NCBI GenBank assembly: GCA_963377175.1
Contig: CAUJNA010001459.1
Location: 1-64,000, forward strand
From: Effrenium voratum
Taxonomy: Eukaryota; Sar; Dinophyceae; Suessiales; Symbiodiniaceae
Direction: 5' to 3'
Length of the DNA: 64,000 bases
Part shown: positions 1 through 10,350 of the stretch, one piece after another
Numbering within the stretch: position 1 is the first letter of the stretch
Layout of the letters: the number at the start of each line of letters is the position of its first letter
Notes under the pieces: model-generated
Database searches by the model: none
What the model was told of the DNA's origin: nothing
What the model saw: only the letters and a program-made list of their open reading frames with translations
Position numbers and translations under genes: made by a program

Positions 1-288
1 ATAGCGGGACATGTCTGTTGGCAGCGAAGCAATCACAGACCCAGGGCAGATTGCAGTTCGGAGCGCTGGGAGGAAAATGGGATAAACACGCTGCTGCAAT
101 TGTGAGTGTCCTGTCTTTTGAACTGACAGTGCACGGAGAACCATTTGCAGTCCACGACCTGTGCTCTTGAGCAGCTTGCGCAAACTGCTCATGAGCCCCT
201 CAAGCCAGTAAGTAGCATTGCCATTCATGAGCGGCGGCATTGAAGAAGGCAACTTTTTTCCCGAGCCTGAGGAAGAACGACAATTGCG

Positions 289-798
289 ATGAGCTCTGGC
301 AACAGGGAGGCTCAGCCTTCCATCGAGCAGCTCTTCGGCGAGGCGGGGGGATGGGATGATTCTGATGAGCCGGAGGACGAGAACGAAGATATGAATGAAG
401 AAGAAGAAGCAGAAGAGGAAGACAAAGACGCAGGAGAAGATCCTCCATGTCCAGTAGCGAAGGCCAAAGCCAAGGCCAAAGCCAAGGCCAAGGCCAAAGC
501 CAAGGCCAAAGCCAAGGCCAAGAAAGAGCCCAAAGCCAAGGCCAAGGTCAAAGCCAAGGCCAAAGCCAAGGCCAAAGGCAAGGCCACAGCCAAGGGCGCG
601 TCAAAGAAACCCACAAAGTATGACAATACCCGAAAAGCTTTCTTTGACAACGCTGCCAAGAACGGCCTGGATAGTAATGCTGCCCGGAACGCCTGGCTTG
701 AGAGCACAGAGAGGAAGAATGCGATAGCTTCAATGCCAAGTCCTGAGAGAAGGCAACGCAAATTTGTGACACCTCCTCCCGCTGATGATGTAAACTAG
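289..798 (+). CDS. Hypothetical acidic/Lys-Ala-repeat protein
   Basis: A 169-residue frame, not recognised as a known family. The N-terminal third is strongly acidic (Glu/Asp runs at about residues 25-50). The middle (about 57-105) is a simple Lys-Ala dipeptide repeat encoded by alternating GCCAAG/GCCAAA codons. The C-terminal 60 residues are of normal composition with a basic start. The acidic plus KA-rich layout resembles chromatin- or nucleic-acid-binding tails, but that is only compositional. It is the first of three plus-strand frames separated by about 230 bases each, in line with the one-direction gene arrays usual in dinoflagellates. The minus-strand Leu-Ala frame over the repeat is a shadow. 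Confidence 0.5.
   Translation: MSSGNREAQPSIEQLFGEAGGWDDSDEPEDENEDMNEEEEAEEEDKDAGEDPPCPVAKAKAKAKAKAKAKAKAKAKAKKEPKAKAKVKAKAKAKAKGKATAKGASKKPTKYDNTRKAFFDNAAKNGLDSNAARNAWLESTERKNAIASMPSPERRQRKFVTPPPADDVN
460..595 (+). repeat. GCCAAG/GCCAAA codon repeat
   Basis: A 6-base unit coding Ala-Lys is repeated about 20 times with a few interruptions. It lies entirely inside the first reading frame. Confidence 0.85.
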
Positions 799-1026
799 AC
801 CTTGTGGCAATGTCTGCTGCGGGCGCGCAGCAGACCATGGCATCGCGTGATGGGCAAAGAAACAAAAGTGCAAGCATTGCGTGTTGGACCTTGCAAGTTG
901 CGACTGTCCTTGAAAGTTGCCATGTTGTTGATTGATGTTATTGCCCTGCAGATGTTTTCGCTTCACATCTAGGCTACTGCGCGTCAGTCCCACTTCCGAC
1001 AGACATTCTGTGCTACCACAGTAATT

Positions 1027-1971
1027 ATGTTGTCATGGTTGGACAGCATGGGCCGTCAGGAGGCACGGTTTCAGCCAGGCGACCACGCTTGCTTGGTGAC
1101 GTGGAAGTCCAGCTTCTTCCCGCTCTATCAGCTTCATGCGGAGATACTGGAACAGTTGGATCAAGCCATCGTGTTTCGCAAAGGGAGCCCCATCTGCATG
1201 GAGGAGTTCAAGGATCTGCGAGTGTTCATTCATGTGAACAGCGATTATCTGGAAAGACATTACACAGAGGAAACTGCAGACTGGTGCAATCACGAAACTC
1301 GCACTTCCTCAGTGCAGCAGTGGATCGAGCATCGGCCTTGGGTTCAGCTGGTGCAAGGGCCCACGAAGAACCTGATATGTGCCATCAACGAGTTCCTGTG
1401 GAAGCATTATCAGTTGCGGTGTGTGGTGTATGACATTCAACGTGCCCCTTATGGTGGAAATTATGGGCCCCTTTCCCATGCTTCCTGGGAGAAGCGCTTC
1501 TTGATTTGGGGCTGGCAGGACGAGCTCGATCGCGTGCCTGACCTGGTTGAGTGGTCCCAGGACTATTCCTCGATACTTTGCCTGCCAATCAGTGACCCCG
1601 TGCCAAAACCACGGGTGATGCTGAAGGCCCTTTACAGACGAGACGTTGACATCATTCGCAGGTTCATGCCACTTTCTCTCTTTCCTGGCTGGCATCCTGA
1701 TGACATCGAGCAGATGACTGCAGTAAAGCATGAATCTGATGCAGAAGGAGAGGACGCTGACATGCAGGTTCAGGATTCGCAGTTTGTATTGGTCGACACC
1801 GCCGACCAGGTCCCTGGTACCAAGTTCGATCAAATTGGCCGTGTCCAAGTTGGACCCCTCATCAAGAATTCGCCATGGCACCAAGATCAGCGCGCAAATC
1901 AGCGTGCTGCCGCCAGCTGCGGAAACGCAGCTGGAACTTCAAAACCAGTCACTGTGTTCTCCTCTGAGTAG
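1027..1971 (+). CDS. Hypothetical protein, 314 aa
   Basis: A long, compositionally normal frame rich in Trp, His and Tyr (about residues 80-190 look globular), followed by an acidic stretch near residues 235-250 and a polar tail. I do not recognise the family and see no signal peptide, membrane segment or catalytic motif. Length, balanced composition and plus-strand spacing with its neighbours argue that it is a real gene. The first Met lies just upstream of the globular part and was taken as the start. Overlapping frames on both strands are shorter and more biased. Confidence 0.55.
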   Translation: MLSWLDSMGRQEARFQPGDHACLVTWKSSFFPLYQLHAEILEQLDQAIVFRKGSPICMEEFKDLRVFIHVNSDYLERHYTEETADWCNHETRTSSVQQWIEHRPWVQLVQGPTKNLICAINEFLWKHYQLRCVVYDIQRAPYGGNYGPLSHASWEKRFLIWGWQDELDRVPDLVEWSQDYSSILCLPISDPVPKPRVMLKALYRRDVDIIRRFMPLSLFPGWHPDDIEQMTAVKHESDAEGEDADMQVQDSQFVLVDTADQVPGTKFDQIGRVQVGPLIKNSPWHQDQRANQRAAASCGNAAGTSKPVTVFSSE

Positions 1972-2206
1972 AGACTGAGACAGGCCCGCCGCCAGCCACA
2001 ACGCACAGGGTTTTTGAGGCTGAAGTTGTGTGGCCTTGGATTGAAAAAAATGCATCGAGCCACGGAGTGTGGTGTTCGCATGTGCATGAGCACTGCTAGG
2101 CTTTGTTGTTGTGTGAGTGCACGGGCATTGCTGCTGCTTGTCGTCCTGCCCTTGACTTGCATCGCCGCAGTCATTAGGGCCCGAGTTTTGCCGAAGGTTT
2201 CCAAAC

Positions 2207-2785
2207 ATGTCGTCTGAACACGAGAGCACGGTGATTTTCGGCAGTCGGGCTGACCTTCGCGCAGAGCGGAAACGCAAGCGTGATGAGTCGGGGGACTGGG
2301 ACGAGCTTAGCCACCCAGACTTGCGGAGCATTCTGCAGCACAAGGAGCGGCTTGGAAACATTTTGATGAAGTATTACCCCACGCTCCTCCATTTACCTGC
2401 GGATGCCATGCCTGAGACACCGCCTGTTGGCAACCATTCCTACACGGTCAAGCCTGCAGGATGCTGCAAGATTATGGTTAAGCTGGACAACTCAAGCTTT
2501 GTGGTGAAAGGCCTTGGACACTCACAGAAGTTTGGCTTCGGGATGAAGTTCTACGTGGGGAGTGCCGACGATTTGCCACTGAGTGAGCGAGTTATGCCAG
2601 GGCTTGTCGCAGTGGCTTGGGCAGAGGCCCAGGACCTGGCAAGGAAGTGGCAGCAGAAGAAAGATTCCGAGCAACCTGATGTCTCGCCCAGCTGCGATGC
2701 AACAACTGAGCCATCCCCCAAGGATGCCTCTTCCGGACGCGAAACAACACTGGCTTGGGGGCAGTTCAGCCCTGATCGACTTTGA
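2207..2785 (+). CDS. Hypothetical protein, 192 aa
   Basis: Unrecognised protein. Residues about 18-28 are basic (a possible nuclear-localisation stretch), the centre (about 60-145) looks globular with alternating hydrophobic residues, and the C-terminus is polar. It follows the 314-residue frame on the same strand after about 235 bases. No family motif is visible. Confidence 0.5.
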   Translation: MSSEHESTVIFGSRADLRAERKRKRDESGDWDELSHPDLRSILQHKERLGNILMKYYPTLLHLPADAMPETPPVGNHSYTVKPAGCCKIMVKLDNSSFVVKGLGHSQKFGFGMKFYVGSADDLPLSERVMPGLVAVAWAEAQDLARKWQQKKDSEQPDVSPSCDATTEPSPKDASSGRETTLAWGQFSPDRL

Positions 2786-3104
2786 CTCCAGTACAGATTG
2801 GATCAGGTGTTCAAACAACTGCGCCCCCGCAGTTGGATGCCTTGCTGTTTTCCCAAACGGCGGTTTTTGCACGCTGCAATTGCTGCTTGCTTCTTAGTAG
2901 CAACATGGTCGGGGAGACATGCAATTGACATGTCGCGGGGAAAGCTGAGAGTGTGAAAAAGGAGCCCGCGTGAGTTTCAACAGCCACTGCGTGTTCATGT
3001 GTTTCTCAGACCTTCCACATCACCATGCCTGCCAGAGGCGCCAGAGCTCCTTTCGGCAATTGAATTGTTTGAAGCCCCCCGAGGGTCACTCTGCGCAAAA
3101 GATG

Positions 3105-3192
3105 GGGGCAGGCGGGATTTGAATCCGCGACCTCCCTACCAACTGCGGGTCCGCAGGTTGGTTCGGGCGCGCTGCCATTGCGCCACTGTCCC
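3105..3192 (-). tRNA. tRNA-like sequence (degenerate or SINE-derived)
   Basis: Read on the minus strand, there is a good A box (TGGCGCAATGG), a D-arm GCGC/GCGC, a T-arm with B box (GATTCAAATCC), and a 7-bp acceptor pairing with one mismatch. The anticodon region does not fold normally: a longer hairpin (ACCAA/TTGGT plus CTGCG/CGCAG) fills it and no 5-bp anticodon stem is evident. This suggests a tRNA pseudogene or tRNA-derived SINE head rather than a functional tRNA, although an intron cannot be excluded. Confidence 0.4.
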
Positions 3193-3297
3193 TTGCTCCC
3201 TCTGTGGCAACTTCGGGGCCTGAACCCGGCCCAAATTTTGAACAAGTCTTCGGAGCCAACACGGAGAGTTTTTCCAGCTTGAAAACAATTTAGAGCC

Positions 3298-4135
3298 TGA
3301 ACCCGGGGCCCAAATGGAACATCTTTTCGGGGCCCGAATCCGGGACCCGAATGGTATACGACTTTTCGGAGCCCGAATCGTGGCCCTTTTCGGGGCCCAA
3401 ATCCGGGACCCGAATGGAACAGCTTTTCGGGGCCCGAATCGGGGCCCGAATCGAACAACTTTTCGGGGCCCGGGGCTCTTGGCTGTGGATGTTTCTCAAG
3501 GGGCTCTTTGGAGGCCACCGTTTCAATCTGCACATTTGTGTCCACCAGCCATTCTTTCGGGGCCCGAATGGTATACGACTTTTCGGGGCCCGAATCCGGG
3601 ACCCGAATGGAACAGCGTTTCGGGGCCCGAATCAGGGCCCGAATCGAACAACTTTTCGAGGCTTGGGGCTCTTGGCTGTGCATGTTTCTCTAGGGGTTCT
3701 TTGGAGGCCACCGTTTTTGTGTCCACCAGCCATCTTTTCGGGGCCCGAATGGTATACGACTTTTCGGGGCCCGAATCCGGGACCCCGAATGGAACAGCGT
3801 TTCGGGGCCCGAATCAGGGCCCTATAATCGAACAACTTTTCGAGGCCCGGGGCTCTTGGCTGCGCATGTTTCTCTGGGGGCTCTTTGGAGGCCACCGTTT
3901 CAATCTGCACATTTGTGTTCACCAGCCTCTTTTCGAGGCCCGAATATACAGCTTTTCGGGGCCCGAATCGGGGCCCGGGGCCCGGGGCTCTTGGCTGTGG
4001 CAGGGGCTCTTTGAGGCCACCGTTTCAATCTGCACATTTGTGTCCGCCAGCCATCTTTTCGGGGCCCGAATGGAATGACTTTTTCGGGCCCGAGCATAGT
4101 GCCCGAATGGAACGGTTCTTCGAGGCCCGAACGGG
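3298..4135 (+). repeat. Higher-order GGGCCCGAAT repeat array
   Basis: Short units of the form TTTTCGGGGCCCGAAT are nested in larger units of roughly 185 bases, each containing a conserved non-repeat block starting GGGGCTCTTGGCTG at about 3474, 3665, 3849 and 3984. Long frames on both strands across it are repeat-driven and not taken as genes. Confidence 0.85.
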
Positions 4136-4485
4136 TAGTTTTTTCTTGTGGCGCTTGAATACTTTGTGCAAGTTGGACTTTTTTGTTTTTTGGGGATCTA
4201 AAGCTTGACTTGCCGGTAGTTGAACCTTTCAACCATTGACAAACTCTTATGGGCCAGCATTGAAAAGATCTGGGCAGGGGGTGGACTCTCGCTACTTTCT
4301 TTGTCAAGCTCCAGCCGCCTGACTTCACGTCGCCGTTGCCAAAGGGGGCGTGCCATGGGTGTGAGAATAAAGAGCGAGCTGGGGGAGATGAAGAACACCA
4401 AGAAGCTGCAGGCCGACCCCGTGAATGTCAAAACTGCAACTAAGAGACGGCAGCTTGGAATAACAGTTCAGTCACTAATTGTAGT

Positions 4486-4893
4486 ATGTGTTTTATTATC
4501 TCTTCAACTGTGTTCTTGAGCCTGCCCAAAACATCTTTGCAAACTGCACTGGGCCAGGTACGAGAACAGCCGGCGCTGCAACATCCCAAGGAAGAACTAT
4601 TGAATCTCCAAAACCATGATGAGTTGCTTGCTGAAGTAGATCGGCTGCGGCTGGACAATGACTCCATGAAGAAAGAATTAGATTTCTGGACCAACAGCAC
4701 TACCATGGGTGCACGGGACTGGTGTGACCGTCTCCGCCAGGCTGAGCAGAAATTCCGTGAAGCAGCTGAAAAGAACGCGCGGCTTGAAGAGGCCCTGCGT
4801 GATTTAAACAGCAAGTTGGACCAGCTTGCGCTTACGACAAACTGCGCTCGCGCAGTTTGTTTTGAGGCGAAAGCAGCCAGCGCCAGTGCCTGA
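4486..4893 (+). CDS. Possible coiled-coil protein, 135 aa
   Basis: From about residue 30 onward the sequence is rich in Leu, Glu, Lys and Arg with heptad-like spacing, typical of a coiled coil. The first 15 or so residues are hydrophobic. A preceding frame from about 4354 ends inside it in another phase, so an intron or an indel may separate the two. No homology is recognised. Confidence 0.35.
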   Translation: MCFIISSTVFLSLPKTSLQTALGQVREQPALQHPKEELLNLQNHDELLAEVDRLRLDNDSMKKELDFWTNSTTMGARDWCDRLRQAEQKFREAAEKNARLEEALRDLNSKLDQLALTTNCARAVCFEAKAASASA

Positions 4894-5208
4894 GGCAAAC
4901 CTGGCAGCTGCCATATGACGGGGTCTCACTGGCGCTGTCCAGCTGTATCTCTTTTCCATTGACATGGGGCAATGCCGGAAAAAAAGAGAGCAGCTGCGCG
5001 TTCACGGCCTTTTGCTTCTTGCTTATCGGCTGCTAAGGTGGCCAACGATTGTAACCAGTAGGCTGCCAAGTTCCCCTGCTGCATGTTTCTGCCCAAGCGG
5101 ATCCCGCCCCTTCCCTCTTGACTTTCTTCTTTGGGGTCCTTTTGGCCATGCAGCAACGCAAGTCAAGTTCAAGCCACCTTGGAGTAAGAGCGCATCCCAA
5201 AAATTCTT
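4894..5208. other. Left flank of the Polinton, no gene seen
   Basis: Mixed-composition sequence leading into the pyrimidine tract at the element boundary. No convincing gene, repeat or RNA is visible. Confidence 0.4.
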
Positions 5209-5235
5209 CCCCCCCCTCCCCCCTCCCCCCCTCCC
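5209..5235 (+). repeat. Polypyrimidine tract abutting left TIR
   Basis: An uninterrupted C/T tract directly outside the inverted repeat. The right end carries a similar C/T tract on the same strand, so the pair are direct and not inverted copies. Confidence 0.8.
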
Positions 5236-5518
5236 AAAAAATGGAGATAGTAGGGGGCCTGAGGGGAAGGGCTGTCGATGGTTGGGGCCCACCCCCTGTT
5301 ATGTTTTTTTATGTTCATCTCAAATCTGTGGTCCCCCTTATTCGTTTTTAAAAGAGGGTTTTCGGGGAGCTTATTTATCGTTTTCGTTAAGGTAATCATT
5401 TGGGTAAATTGTCGCCTTGTTCATTGTTGGGCTGGGGGCAAACATTTTTTTCATTTGAAAGAGGTAGCCCTTTTAGTAGTTATCAAGTTCTGGGGTGTTG
5501 GTGGTGTGTTTGCTTTTG
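5236..5518 (+). repeat. Left terminal inverted repeat
   Basis: Matches the reverse complement of 25659-25926. The inner 180 bases (from about 5330) are nearly identical. The outer part differs by a few small indels and substitutions. The same open frames appear on opposite strands at both ends only because of this repeat. Confidence 0.93.
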
Positions 5519-5800
5519 GGTCGCTCGTCCCTTTAATTCGGTCGTTTGCCACCACGCCACGTCTTCATCCTCTACTTCATTGTTTCAGCCAGACACTCAG
5601 TGTGTCGTTTGCTCTGAACATCTTCCAGTATCAGACATATGTTTGGAGAAGACTTGCTGTTTTGCGATTTGACTTTGGATGAATGCGTAAGACATCCATC
5701 AGAAACCAGACTTTGCTCTTGGAAGAAGGGTAAAACAAAATGTGAGGACAGCGCGACCGCAGAGGTTGGAAGACACCCCAAAAATATGTGTGATGATTAC
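5519..5800 (+). other. Left interior end, Cys-rich frame remnants
   Basis: Two short plus-strand frames (about 5590-5672 and 5639-5845) contain several CxxC-like cysteine pairs. They could be remnants of a zinc-finger gene or chance. No intact gene can be supported. Confidence 0.25.
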
Positions 5801-5975
5801 CCCTCAGTCAGGGTAAGGTCTACCCCGAAATCTGGGCAAGGGTAAGGTTTATACTGAGAGAAGGGTAAGGTCTACCCCAAAAACGGGGTAAGGGGTACCC
5901 CAAAGCTGGGGTAAGGGGTAAGGGCTACCCCAAAATCGGGGTAATGGGGTAAGGTTTACCCCAAAATCGGGGTAC
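5801..5975 (+). repeat. GGGGTAAGG..TACCCC tandem repeat
   Basis: Roughly 25-base units that each pair GGGGTAAGG with TACCCC, giving repeated short palindromes. They are followed by a CACCAC run to about 6003. Confidence 0.8.
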
Positions 5976-6235
5976 ACCACCACCACCAACACCACCACCA
6001 CCCCCTTTTCTCCCACCGCTCCCCACATTTGCTCTGTCCTGAGGTTGAGACGTCATTCAGAACATCGCCTTCAACACTGTCGTCTATGAGGTTTTGGTTG
6101 AGGGAGCGGGTAGGGATTGTGGGTCTTTTGCTTTTGTTGTTATCCCAATCCCACCAAAACAAGGACCAAATCTCCCATTTCTCAACTCCCCCAAAACCAA
6201 CAAACACATAAACTTCAATATGTTCAGTTTCAACC

Positions 6236-6433
6236 TCATCCCCAAACCCACATTTCCAGTTTCAAACCCAATCCCAAACCCAATATACTTATAAGACAAG
6301 AGAAACGAGAATATCTCAAAATATCAGTATTGATATTTGCATTTTTCAAATCAAGGGAAATAACACTAAAACCCAAATCCCGAGCAACCCGACCAACCGA
6401 GCCTGTCCCTGAAAATAATTCTAATAATTTCAT
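6236..6433 (-). pseudogene. Truncated cytosine-C5 methyltransferase-like gene
   Basis: The first ~42 residues match the start of a DNA C5-methyltransferase: an ELFSGTGSVG S-adenosylmethionine loop (motif I), then SLDLK and NTDIL (motif II region). After that the frame runs into low-complexity Gly/Leu sequence and stops, so the PCQ and ENV catalytic motifs are missing. It lies 22 bases beyond the polymerase stop on the same strand. Such genes are common cargo in algal large DNA viruses and their satellites. The remainder seems deleted or replaced by simple repeats. Confidence 0.6.
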
Positions 6434-6455
6434 ATTATTAGAACTATCTAGATAA

Positions 6456-9400
6456 TTATTTTATGGAATAATGCCCATATGGTAATGAAGTGAAAGCATC
6501 ACTATAAAACCTTTTATTTTCATAATTACTCAGACTTTGCTTGACTTGAGACATTGAATATATTTGATGCGACTTACTTCTGATGAAGTTATATGTGATT
6601 TCATGCTTTTTGTTTTGAAATAATGCTTCGTGGTAGTTCTGATACGACAGTTCTTTTTTCACTTTGTGTTTGACTACACCTTTTGATTTCTTATGTTCAT
6701 CATCCTCACCATGAATTGTGAAGGCATAAGATTTAGGTTTCAATCCGATGAATTTAGTAATGATTTTTCCATTCACTTCGTCCTTAAACATTCCTAAGAC
6801 CTTTTTATTAGTTTTGTCATGACATGGATGCTCAACAGGATAGTCGCTAAAATCCATGTGTTGCTTTATCTCATTGAAATGTTTATAGACATCATCAGTC
6901 ATTGTTTGAATTACATAACTGTCAGTATCAGTATATATCAATTTGATGTTTTCATTATACTTCTTTTTCAATACTTCATAATAAAACTGATACATATGTA
7001 ATTTGCTTAAATCTAAAATGCTCATTCCTAAGAAAATCGGTTTATCCAGTTTCAGTTTTGCTTTAGTTTTCTCAACTCCGACGAGATTTTCATTAATAAT
7101 AAATCTATTTTTGAAAGTTGGATTATTAACGCATTTTTCATATCTTACCTCATTATCAACCCGTTCAAAGTCCATATGGTTTCTTTTGTCTTCCATAGTT
7201 TTTCCGTACACCGCGTTATTCATTAATTTGAATAAATCTTTCTCAAAATCGCTTTTGGCTTCTTTCCTTTTACCAGTGTTGAAGTCAATCCACGGTTTCA
7301 ACCATGCCCTCTGTTGAAATTTTATTATCCTATGGACTTTTGTCATTTTCATTCCCATTTTCGAATAATACTGTAAAGTCTTGATATGAACCACATATTT
7401 TTCTTTATCCTTTAGATTTAATATTAACTTACTTGTTTTCTCATCCTTGGGATTTTTGCCATCATAATATATTTTGTAGACTAGCTTTTGATAATCAGAA
7501 AGCATACTAACATTTACATTCATTATTTCAGGCGCTAGTGGATAGTCAGAGTGGAAGTCGTGCAATGTTTCGGGATATTCCAAATCAACTTCCATAATAT
7601 AACCGAACTCATCGTTTTCATTCCATTTTTCAACAATGGGAGTTTTCTTTGTCCACTTGATATTTTTTAGCGGCAACTTCTGGGACATTGCTAAACCATA
7701 CAAGTTATTAGCATCCAAGTAGCTAATATAATTTGATGGCTTGTTCTCATCATATGCTTCCCCCATATACTTATTATTTGCCACTGCTAATTTATGACTT
7801 ACCTGACACATACCACCTCTCATTCCCTTTTCAACCATCTCAAACATTTCTTGGTCGTGCAATTGTTCTATTTCAACACCAGTTTTTAGAAGCATCGCGT
7901 CCCATGCGAAATTTGGCAACGTATAATAATGAGCGGGGTCTAAACCGTAGTATTCCATACACAAGTCTCTAAAGTTTTCAAATACATCGGTCAGTAGTAA
8001 AACATCAGTTCTTAAATACAAGTCGTGATACTGCCCGAGTGTTCTAATCCCGAAGTGCTTCCATCCTTTCAGTGCCCTTTCATAATCTTTATCACTTACA
8101 TGTTCCTCACTTAATTTACTGTAAAACGCTTCTTTCGGTGGTAAAGCCCTTTCCTTAAATCTTTCAAAATCATCAAAGTAGTCATAGGGATAAATACCCT
8201 TATCAGTCAATATATCCAAATCTTCATCGGTTTTAACATACGGGTTTCTAACGCTGTATCTGAAATTGTTCTTCCAGTTCTCACGCTTTTTATCATCCTC
8301 ATATTTACTCAACTTCACCAACTTATCCAACGAAGACGATAAGAAACTGAAACTGTCCTTGAAACAAAGATTTTTAAAACAAAAGGTTATAAACTTTTCG
8401 CTGTTCTGAGCGATACATTCTATTTTAGAATTCTTGTTCAGTTCGTGAGCCTTGTTGATGATTAAGTGGGCATCGTAGTTTTTATGATTATGAAGAAACA
8501 CAGGGATTTTATAATATCTCATACTAAATCGTAGATTGCAGTCCTCGTGGGCGCATCCTCTATACTGCCCCGTAAAGTGGCAATGGTCCCAACACTTCTT
8601 TTCTCCTTCCTCAAATTTGTTTCCACAAATGAAGCAGTTAGTGGCATTATTGAAGTCCTCCCAGTCCTTCTCGGTTTCAATACGGTCTTTGTCCTCCTTC
8701 ATTTTCTCCAAAACTTCCTCTCTGACTTTATTGATTTTCTCAACAAATTTATCCATACAATCCTGACCTCTATATAAGTAAGGCTCACTACTTCCGGTTA
8801 TAGCATTGACTACATTAATCATAAAACCACACGGACGATGATTTTGATATGATGTAGTTTTAGCTTTTGCCGATTTGCTTTTAACATCAATTGGCACAGT
8901 TAAACATTCAAAGTCGGCATAGATTACGAATGGAGCTTTAAGTTTCTTGAAATGGTTTTTGAATACTATTGTTTCACCTGCTTCTGGCATTTCTATTTTT
9001 TGACCCTCAACTGCTAGACATCCTTGTTCTTCGTGTTTCTTTAAAAGTTCTTCGGTCTTGAAACCATGTGAGCAGGTTCTACAGTGATACTTCTTCGCCT
9101 TCATCTTGTTAGTCTGACTACTCATTAACTTATCATAATTTTTGATATAAGCGTAATGGGATTTAACATCATCAGTCAATTTAATCAAATCGATTTTGTG
9201 TTGTGCTTGTGGGTTGTTGCTTCTTTTGTATAATAAAATAGTTTTACTATTTGTATCGGGGTTTATGTAATAAACATTGACCGATATGTGTTTGTTCTGT
9301 TCTTCAAATAGTTCAATCTCATCATTACCTACTGGAAAGTCAATATTATCCCATTTGATAAATTTGTCATCTACATATTTCTTATAATGATACATCTCGC

Positions 9401-10202
9401 AGGGATGGTCTTTTTTGAATAACTCATAAAATCCACATTGAACGGAATATTTAAAACATAAGTCGTCCTCATTTTTAATGTTAATACAAGCCTTTTTGTT
9501 TGCCACCCAGTCGGGCAATGGAATAAAGGATGAACCACGGGTAGGATTGTACCTATCATAACTGATGACTAACTTTTCAACTTGACCAAGAACCAATCCC
9601 GACTGAATGTATTCGGTTATTTCAATTTGTGTCTCAATGTCGTGCCCAATGTTGTTTAAGACGGTGTTCAACTCGTCGGGATTATGAATATTGTATCTTC
9701 TGCTTCTTAACCGCCTTTGAATAAGTTCGTTGGCGGGATTTTTGAATGATAAATCGGTTTCCACGATTATTTTCATGTTCGGGTTTCTGTTCAGGAATTC
9801 GGCCAGTCGTTGCTTCTGGTATTTTAAGTAGGATAAACCTTTCATTCCTTTTAACCTTATATCACTTACCGAGTAGGTGTTGGCGTATCCCTTGAACGCT
9901 TGTTGCTCGTCTGTGATTTTGGACTTGAATCGCTTGACATAATCCTGTAAGGGTCTGCCTCTCGTTAGTTTTAGATAATTAGCACCTTTCATTAAAAGGC
10001 CATGCTTTCTATATCCTTCACTCCTTGCCACTTCCTTTAGTTTCGTGTTCAATACGTTTGAAACTGGTTTGTTCTTATCATATCTGTAGGTCTTATCACC
10101 TATTTTGAGTTTTTGTGTTTGCCTCCCTTCTTTTTGTATTAGTTCGCCTTGTTGGCTGTTTAAAATGAAATCTATAATTTTTCCTTCTGTCATGGAAACC
10201 AT
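6456..10202 (-). CDS. Protein-primed DNA polymerase B (Polinton type)
   Basis: 1248 residues and the replicative polymerase of the element. Exonuclease motifs: ExoI YADFEC near residue 425, ExoII HNHKNYDAHL near 568, ExoIII YLRTDVLLLTD near 727. Polymerase motifs: A YLDANNLYG near 826, B KLMNNAVYG near 989, C YTDTDS near 1088. A CxxC..H..C zinc finger lies near 375. A cysteine/histidine cluster (CFICGNKF..CWDHCHFTG) near 525-555 resembles the endonuclease VII-like module common in Polinton polymerases. The N-terminal ~350 residues are the expected lineage-specific extension. All catalytic residues are present, so it looks functional. The start was taken at the first Met, about 30 bases after an early-type promoter motif. 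A second Met three codons on is an alternative. Confidence 0.96.
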   Translation of the reverse strand: MVSMTEGKIIDFILNSQQGELIQKEGRQTQKLKIGDKTYRYDKNKPVSNVLNTKLKEVARSEGYRKHGLLMKGANYLKLTRGRPLQDYVKRFKSKITDEQQAFKGYANTYSVSDIRLKGMKGLSYLKYQKQRLAEFLNRNPNMKIIVETDLSFKNPANELIQRRLRSRRYNIHNPDELNTVLNNIGHDIETQIEITEYIQSGLVLGQVEKLVISYDRYNPTRGSSFIPLPDWVANKKACINIKNEDDLCFKYSVQCGFYELFKKDHPCEMYHYKKYVDDKFIKWDNIDFPVGNDEIELFEEQNKHISVNVYYINPDTNSKTILLYKRSNNPQAQHKIDLIKLTDDVKSHYAYIKNYDKLMSSQTNKMKAKKYHCRTCSHGFKTEELLKKHEEQGCLAVEGQKIEMPEAGETIVFKNHFKKLKAPFVIYADFECLTVPIDVKSKSAKAKTTSYQNHRPCGFMINVVNAITGSSEPYLYRGQDCMDKFVEKINKVREEVLEKMKEDKDRIETEKDWEDFNNATNCFICGNKFEEGEKKCWDHCHFTGQYRGCAHEDCNLRFSMRYYKIPVFLHNHKNYDAHLIINKAHELNKNSKIECIAQNSEKFITFCFKNLCFKDSFSFLSSSLDKLVKLSKYEDDKKRENWKNNFRYSVRNPYVKTDEDLDILTDKGIYPYDYFDDFERFKERALPPKEAFYSKLSEEHVSDKDYERALKGWKHFGIRTLGQYHDLYLRTDVLLLTDVFENFRDLCMEYYGLDPAHYYTLPNFAWDAMLLKTGVEIEQLHDQEMFEMVEKGMRGGMCQVSHKLAVANNKYMGEAYDENKPSNYISYLDANNLYGLAMSQKLPLKNIKWTKKTPIVEKWNENDEFGYIMEVDLEYPETLHDFHSDYPLAPEIMNVNVSMLSDYQKLVYKIYYDGKNPKDEKTSKLILNLKDKEKYVVHIKTLQYYSKMGMKMTKVHRIIKFQQRAWLKPWIDFNTGKRKEAKSDFEKDLFKLMNNAVYGKTMEDKRNHMDFERVDNEVRYEKCVNNPTFKNRFIINENLVGVEKTKAKLKLDKPIFLGMSILDLSKLHMYQFYYEVLKKKYNENIKLIYTDTDSYVIQTMTDDVYKHFNEIKQHMDFSDYPVEHPCHDKTNKKVLGMFKDEVNGKIITKFIGLKPKSYAFTIHGEDDEHKKSKGVVKHKVKKELSYQNYHEALFQNKKHEITYNFIRSKSHQIYSMSQVKQSLSNYENKRFYSDAFTSLPYGHYSIK

Positions 10203-10230
10203 AATACTATACTCTATATAATATAAGGTA

Positions 10231-10250
10231 TTTTCTCTTTAAGTAGTTTT
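10231..10250 (-). promoter_or_regulatory. Early-type promoter motif, polymerase gene
   Basis: Minus strand reads AAAACTACTTAAAGAGAAAA, followed by a TATATTATATAG stretch and then the polymerase start. The same 14-base core occurs before 10674(-) and 24256(+). Confidence 0.65.
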
Positions 10251-10350
10251 TCGGGTAGGGGGTCAGTGTTGGAGAAAATGGGTTTCGGGTTGAGAATGAA
10301 CGCATTAATCTCATTAAGTGTTTTTAATAAGATGAATGATTATTATTTTT

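Noticed and set aside
312..761. Minus-strand Leu-Ala-rich frame
   Set aside because: It is the shadow of the KA codon repeat.
3314..4078. Long plus-strand frame in the GGGCCC array
   Set aside because: Its length comes from repeats whose unit lacks stops. Several overlapping frames on both strands show the same pattern.
5400..5672. Frame MGKLSPCSLLGW present at both Polinton ends
   Set aside because: It is inside the TIR and appears on opposite strands only because the TIR is inverted. No family resemblance.
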